From contig JAPFFF010000010.1 of NCBI GenBank assembly GCA_039105265.1, positions 2,356,001-2,420,000 of the forward strand: a stretch of 64,000 nt of DNA. Direction: 5' to 3'. A model generated the notes under the pieces. It was not told where the DNA came from. It saw only the letters and a list, made by a program, of their open reading frames with translations, and did no database searches. The number at the start of each line of letters is the position of its first letter. Positions within the stretch are counted from its first letter, which is position 1. A program made the translations under genes and the position numbers. Source of the stretch: Tritrichomonas musculus. Taxonomy: Eukaryota > Parabasalia > Tritrichomonadida > Tritrichomonadidae. Shown in pieces: positions 61,901 to 64,000 of this stretch.

Positions 61901-63400
61901 AACTGTCTTTCGCTTAAAAAGATATTTATTCCTTCATCAGTCAAAAAAATATGTGATTATTCATTTGGCAAATGTATTAATCTTGCAAGCATATCTATCC
62001 AATTTGGTTTAACCGAAATTAATTTAGGTGTTTTTATACATTGTATAAAAGTAAAAGAAATTGTTATTCCATCTTCTGTAACAAAAATTAGAAATTATGC
62101 ATTTGCTTTTTGCCGATCATTAACGAAAATAATAATTCCTTCATCAATAGAAGAAATTGGCTCTGGAGCTTTTATGAATTGTTCATCTCTTATAAATATA
62201 TCAATTCCTTCAAAAATAACCAAAATAAATCCCCAAACTTTTAAATTATGCTCCTCATTGAAACAAGTAACCATTCCTTCATCAGTTAAGTTAATAGATA
62301 AAAATGCTTTTCATAATTGCGCATCACTTGATGAAATTATAATTCCTTCATCATGTATAGAAATTGGTTCAGGTGCTTTTATAAATTGCTCGTCTCTTAA
62401 AAATATAACAATTCATTCAAAGTTGACCAAAATACATGAAGCAGCTTTTCAATTATGTTTTTCATTAAAGCAAATAACAATTCCTTCATTAGTAGAAGAA
62501 ATTGGTGATTGTGCATTTGTGAATTGCTCATCTCTTACAAAAATATCAATTCAATCAAAACTGACAAAAATAAATCTGGCAACATTCGCATCATGTTTTT
62601 CATTAAAAGAAATAACAATTCCTTCTTCTGTTAAATTAATAGATAAATACGCTTTTAAAGATTGCACATCACTTGAAAAAATAGTGATTCCCTCATCAGT
62701 AGAAGAAATCGGTTCTTATGCATTTATGAATTGTTCATCTCTCAGAAACATATCAAATCATTCCCATTTAAAGAGCATTGAACAATACACTTTCTGTGAT
62801 TGCACATCATTAGTAAATATTAAACTTTGCTTCTCCCTAAAAATAATAGAAGAAGGAGCTTTTGGAAGATGTACATCATTGAAAAGCATATCTCTTCCAT
62901 CATCTGTAAAAGAAATAGGTAACTTTTCTTTTGCTCAATGCGAATCCCTTGAACAAATATATATTCCTTCATCTGTAGAATCGATTGGATATGGTGCTTT
63001 TATGAAATGTGCTTCATTAAAAAAAATAAAAATTCCTCCTAAAATAAAAACAATAGAAGAAAAAGCATTTTATCATTGCAGTTCTTTAACATCTATAAAG
63101 ATTCCTTCATCTGTAAGATGCATTGATTATTCAGCTTTTGCTTTTTGTTCTTCTTTAAAAAAAGTTGATGCACCTTCAGTTGAAAAAATCGCATGTGATG
63201 CTTTTAATGATTGCCATTGTGATATCAAATTTAATCTTCCACCAAAAGTTAAAATAATATCTCCTTTTGGATATGGCTTACTTTATTCAAGAAAGAGTGT
63301 TTTACACAAGAAATTTCTGAAAATCATTGGTTTTGCAGTTATGGTGTTATTTTTTATATGTTTGTGTTTCATCATAAACAAATTTAAATATATAAAATAA
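58949..63400 (+). CDS. Protein kinase fused to BspA-like LRRs with C-terminal membrane anchor
   Basis: A 1483-residue protein starting at ATG 58949. Residues about 20-285 form a kinase: GKINNGGFGIIYKV (the first loop Gly is Asn), YACKIIYL with the ATP lysine, HRDLKPGNILL (near 150), SDFGLATF (near 170), GTPIYMAPEV and CWSNDPNERPTFDEIF; all catalytic residues are present. Residues about 290-520 are a mostly helical linker. Residues about 525-1440 hold some 40 BspA-type repeats (IPSSVTLIKNYAFNHCTSLS pattern). Residues about 1457-1476 are hydrophobic (IIGFAVMVLFFICLCFII), followed by a short basic tail. No signal peptide is visible. The domain order is kinase, LRR, anchor, unlike plant receptor kinases. 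The kinase is most like the pseudogene at 22692, including the YVEDIT segment after the domain. Confidence 0.94.
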   Translation: MNALDMKSDFMSKYKIDTKDFKKCGKINNGGFGIIYKVINIHSNEYYACKIIYLKDDDEQNRKMTDREIEIMMKLKHPTIINFIGYSLTDFEGKCAVSIFMDLAIKGSLDQLLQNSRKSLAFSDYNNTVRQIILVGIAKGMMVLHHHNILHRDLKPGNILLDENLHPLISDFGLATFYEKRNKKNELKSFITNNCGTPIYMAPEVISKNYFDGKSDVYSFGILMYELLTESVPYPELENKKMPLFQFYKNVINNYRPTFTVQIKESFKELIEKCWSNDPNERPTFDEIFNKLKYKKDDDEYLLDDVDIDDFSLYVEDITDDDYINDIKVYNNIYNIMSKNTTIHDKKFLFEKFNELPLKIQKMFIEKIIQKSQNSELNQCLSNVNSVLMYLLKIIKSSRKKYCFEMTSLQPDELLMNIKECDLRFKIHSDAIEKIVKSKTFNYQTFINLLKKVRNITIDVKYPSELFDDSFQLAKRCKSRCCLSISILISEIKETDQKFIDNSEIDSIELDSSVSAIIGYAKNGSFSNCTSLKIVKIPSSVKKIENYAFSGCSSLKEIIIPSTVVEIGQNSFANCSSLKNVVLPSSISSIESNLFDECRSLIKITIPSSVTLIKNYAFNHCTSLSQIEIPTSVSSIGKFAFNGFSALTKLDIPSSVVRIGEYAFKSCSSLKHVEMPKTIGEYGIGIFDECRSLEIKLPSSLVRINENTLFWCRNAMKIILPDNVKSIDDYAFRNFINIKEINIPNTVTKIGKFAFSGCTSLVSAIIPLSVNEIGDMAFNGCSSLSNCSLPTSIKKVGFDIFKECKCLKIEIPSFIKEISPTNSMILKNLSKIDLPLSVTAIENYSFKNSDIKEITIPYSVTKIGTGAFKGSESLESIKINAQIKIIEAKVFKSCTSLKNINIPSSVTEIKRNSFAKCTSLIKLIIPHGVNNIGEGAFQECTSLSEVNLPNSITQINKYTFYSCVSLKDIKIPPFVSFIGDYAFMNCLSLKKIFIPSSVKKICDYSFGKCINLASISIQFGLTEINLGVFIHCIKVKEIVIPSSVTKIRNYAFAFCRSLTKIIIPSSIEEIGSGAFMNCSSLINISIPSKITKINPQTFKLCSSLKQVTIPSSVKLIDKNAFHNCASLDEIIIPSSCIEIGSGAFINCSSLKNITIHSKLTKIHEAAFQLCFSLKQITIPSLVEEIGDCAFVNCSSLTKISIQSKLTKINLATFASCFSLKEITIPSSVKLIDKYAFKDCTSLEKIVIPSSVEEIGSYAFMNCSSLRNISNHSHLKSIEQYTFCDCTSLVNIKLCFSLKIIEEGAFGRCTSLKSISLPSSVKEIGNFSFAQCESLEQIYIPSSVESIGYGAFMKCASLKKIKIPPKIKTIEEKAFYHCSSLTSIKIPSSVRCIDYSAFAFCSSLKKVDAPSVEKIACDAFNDCHCDIKFNLPPKVKIISPFGYGLLYSRKSVLHKKFLKIIGFAVMVLFFICLCFIINKFKYIK

Positions 63401-63442
63401 AATATTTTAGCCTCAAAATAATTTCATTAAGAAGATTAAATA

Positions 63443-63444
<2 letters not shown>

Positions 63445-63474
<30 letters not shown>
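63445..63474. repeat. Poly(T) run
   Basis: Thirty consecutive T residues, 44 bp after the end of the kinase-LRR gene. A simple homopolymer run. Confidence 0.95.
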
Positions 63475-63476
<2 letters not shown>

Positions 63477-63508
63477 TGAAAGCCAGTTTTTTAATGTATC
63501 TTCTGGAA

Positions 63509-63579
63509 GCGAGACTGTTGTATTGGTAGCATATGGTCCCTCCGTGTCCATGAACTGGGTTCGATTCCCAGGTTTCGCA
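63509..63579 (+). tRNA. tRNA-Gly (TCC anticodon), with unusual anticodon arm
   Basis: The acceptor stem GCGAGAC/GTTTCGC (one G-T pair) and the T arm CTGGG TTCGATT CCCAG are sound. The anticodon arm reads TGGTC CCTCCGT GTCCA, which gives anticodon UCC (Gly, GGA codons). It has a T-T mismatch in the fourth pair and C instead of the near-universal T before the anticodon. D-arm sequence TTGTATTGGTAGCA is typical for tRNA-Gly. It may be a functional variant or a decaying copy. Confidence 0.75.
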
Positions 63580-63627
63580 TTTTTTTGATTTTTGAATTGA
63601 TTTAAATATATTGCTTTTCTAGTATTT

Positions 63628-63639
63628 GTACATATATAA

Positions 63640-63670
<31 letters not shown>

Positions 63671-64000
63671 TATATATATATATTTATATATATATATTTA
63701 TATATATATATTTATATATATATATTTATATATATATATTTATATATATATATTTATATATATATATTTATATATATATATTTATATATATATATTTATA
63801 TATATATATTTATATATATATATTTATATATATATATTTATATATATATATTTATATATATATATTTATATATATATATTTATATATATATATTTATATA
63901 TATATATTTATATATATATATTTATATATATATATTTATATATATATATTTATATATATATATTTATATATATATATTTATATATATATATTTATATATA
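63628..64000. repeat. 14-bp AT tandem array running off the window
   Basis: About 26 copies of TTTATATATATATA in head-to-tail order, almost without variation, continuing past the last base of the window. Its true length is unknown. Confidence 0.97.

Noticed and set aside
1-64000. CRISPR arrays, prokaryotic operons or ribosomal RNA genes
   Set aside because: No spaced identical repeats with unique spacers, no ribosome-binding pattern and no rRNA signature; the tandem arrays here are contiguous repeats or ankyrin cassettes.

Overview
The window looks like nuclear DNA of a parabasalid protist, most likely a tritrichomonad (Tritrichomonas or a close relative). The reasons are very AT-rich intergenic DNA, long genes open without introns, BspA-like leucine-rich-repeat surface-type proteins, protein kinases fused to Sel1 repeats or to BspA repeats, an R2R3 Myb factor, and a Polinton/Maverick-like element with a protein-primed DNA polymerase. 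The species is inferred from gene content only.

Layout. Positions 1-11089 hold a compact Polinton-like element with inverted terminal repeats. It carries a family B polymerase, a small GIY-YIG-like protein, a probable penton-like protein and a 2139-residue fibre-like protein. To its right lies a GC-rich structured island (11120-11255). From 12 to 23 kb the DNA is accessory and decayed. It contains an unknown gene split by a TA-flanked DNA transposon, a 27-bp minisatellite, a Myb gene, a glycogen debranching enzyme relic, a 280-bp MITE and a kinase pseudogene. From 24 to 38 kb sit three kinase-family genes: a 2429-residue probable pseudokinase with about 45 Sel1 repeats, a CAMK-like kinase, and a 1392-residue protein with a pseudokinase, a 48-bp coding repeat, an active-looking kinase and Sel1 repeats. 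From 38 to 50 kb there are gene fragments, a BspA-like membrane protein, tRNA-Glu, a calponin-homology pseudogene, an NSUN2-type RNA methyltransferase, a broken BspA gene and the 5' stub of another.

From 50 to 57 kb two 802-bp hAT-like MITEs lie in opposite orientation, each with its own perfect 8-bp target duplication. Between them are a VWA-domain protein, a kinase, and an array of twelve ankyrin repeats. In that array every repeat core is open, but the cores are separated by regular spacers of roughly 60-110 bp that are mostly closed. The right end holds tRNA-Lys, a 773-bp TA-flanked MITE lying 88 bp upstream of a kinase-LRR-membrane-anchor gene, tRNA-Gly and a 14-bp AT array running off the window.

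Functionally the window is dominated by signalling and surface-type families that expand by duplication, and by their remains. The only clear housekeeping items are the tRNAs and the NSUN2-type enzyme. Several long frames open with non-ATG codons; I chose the first in-frame ATG and say so in those entries.
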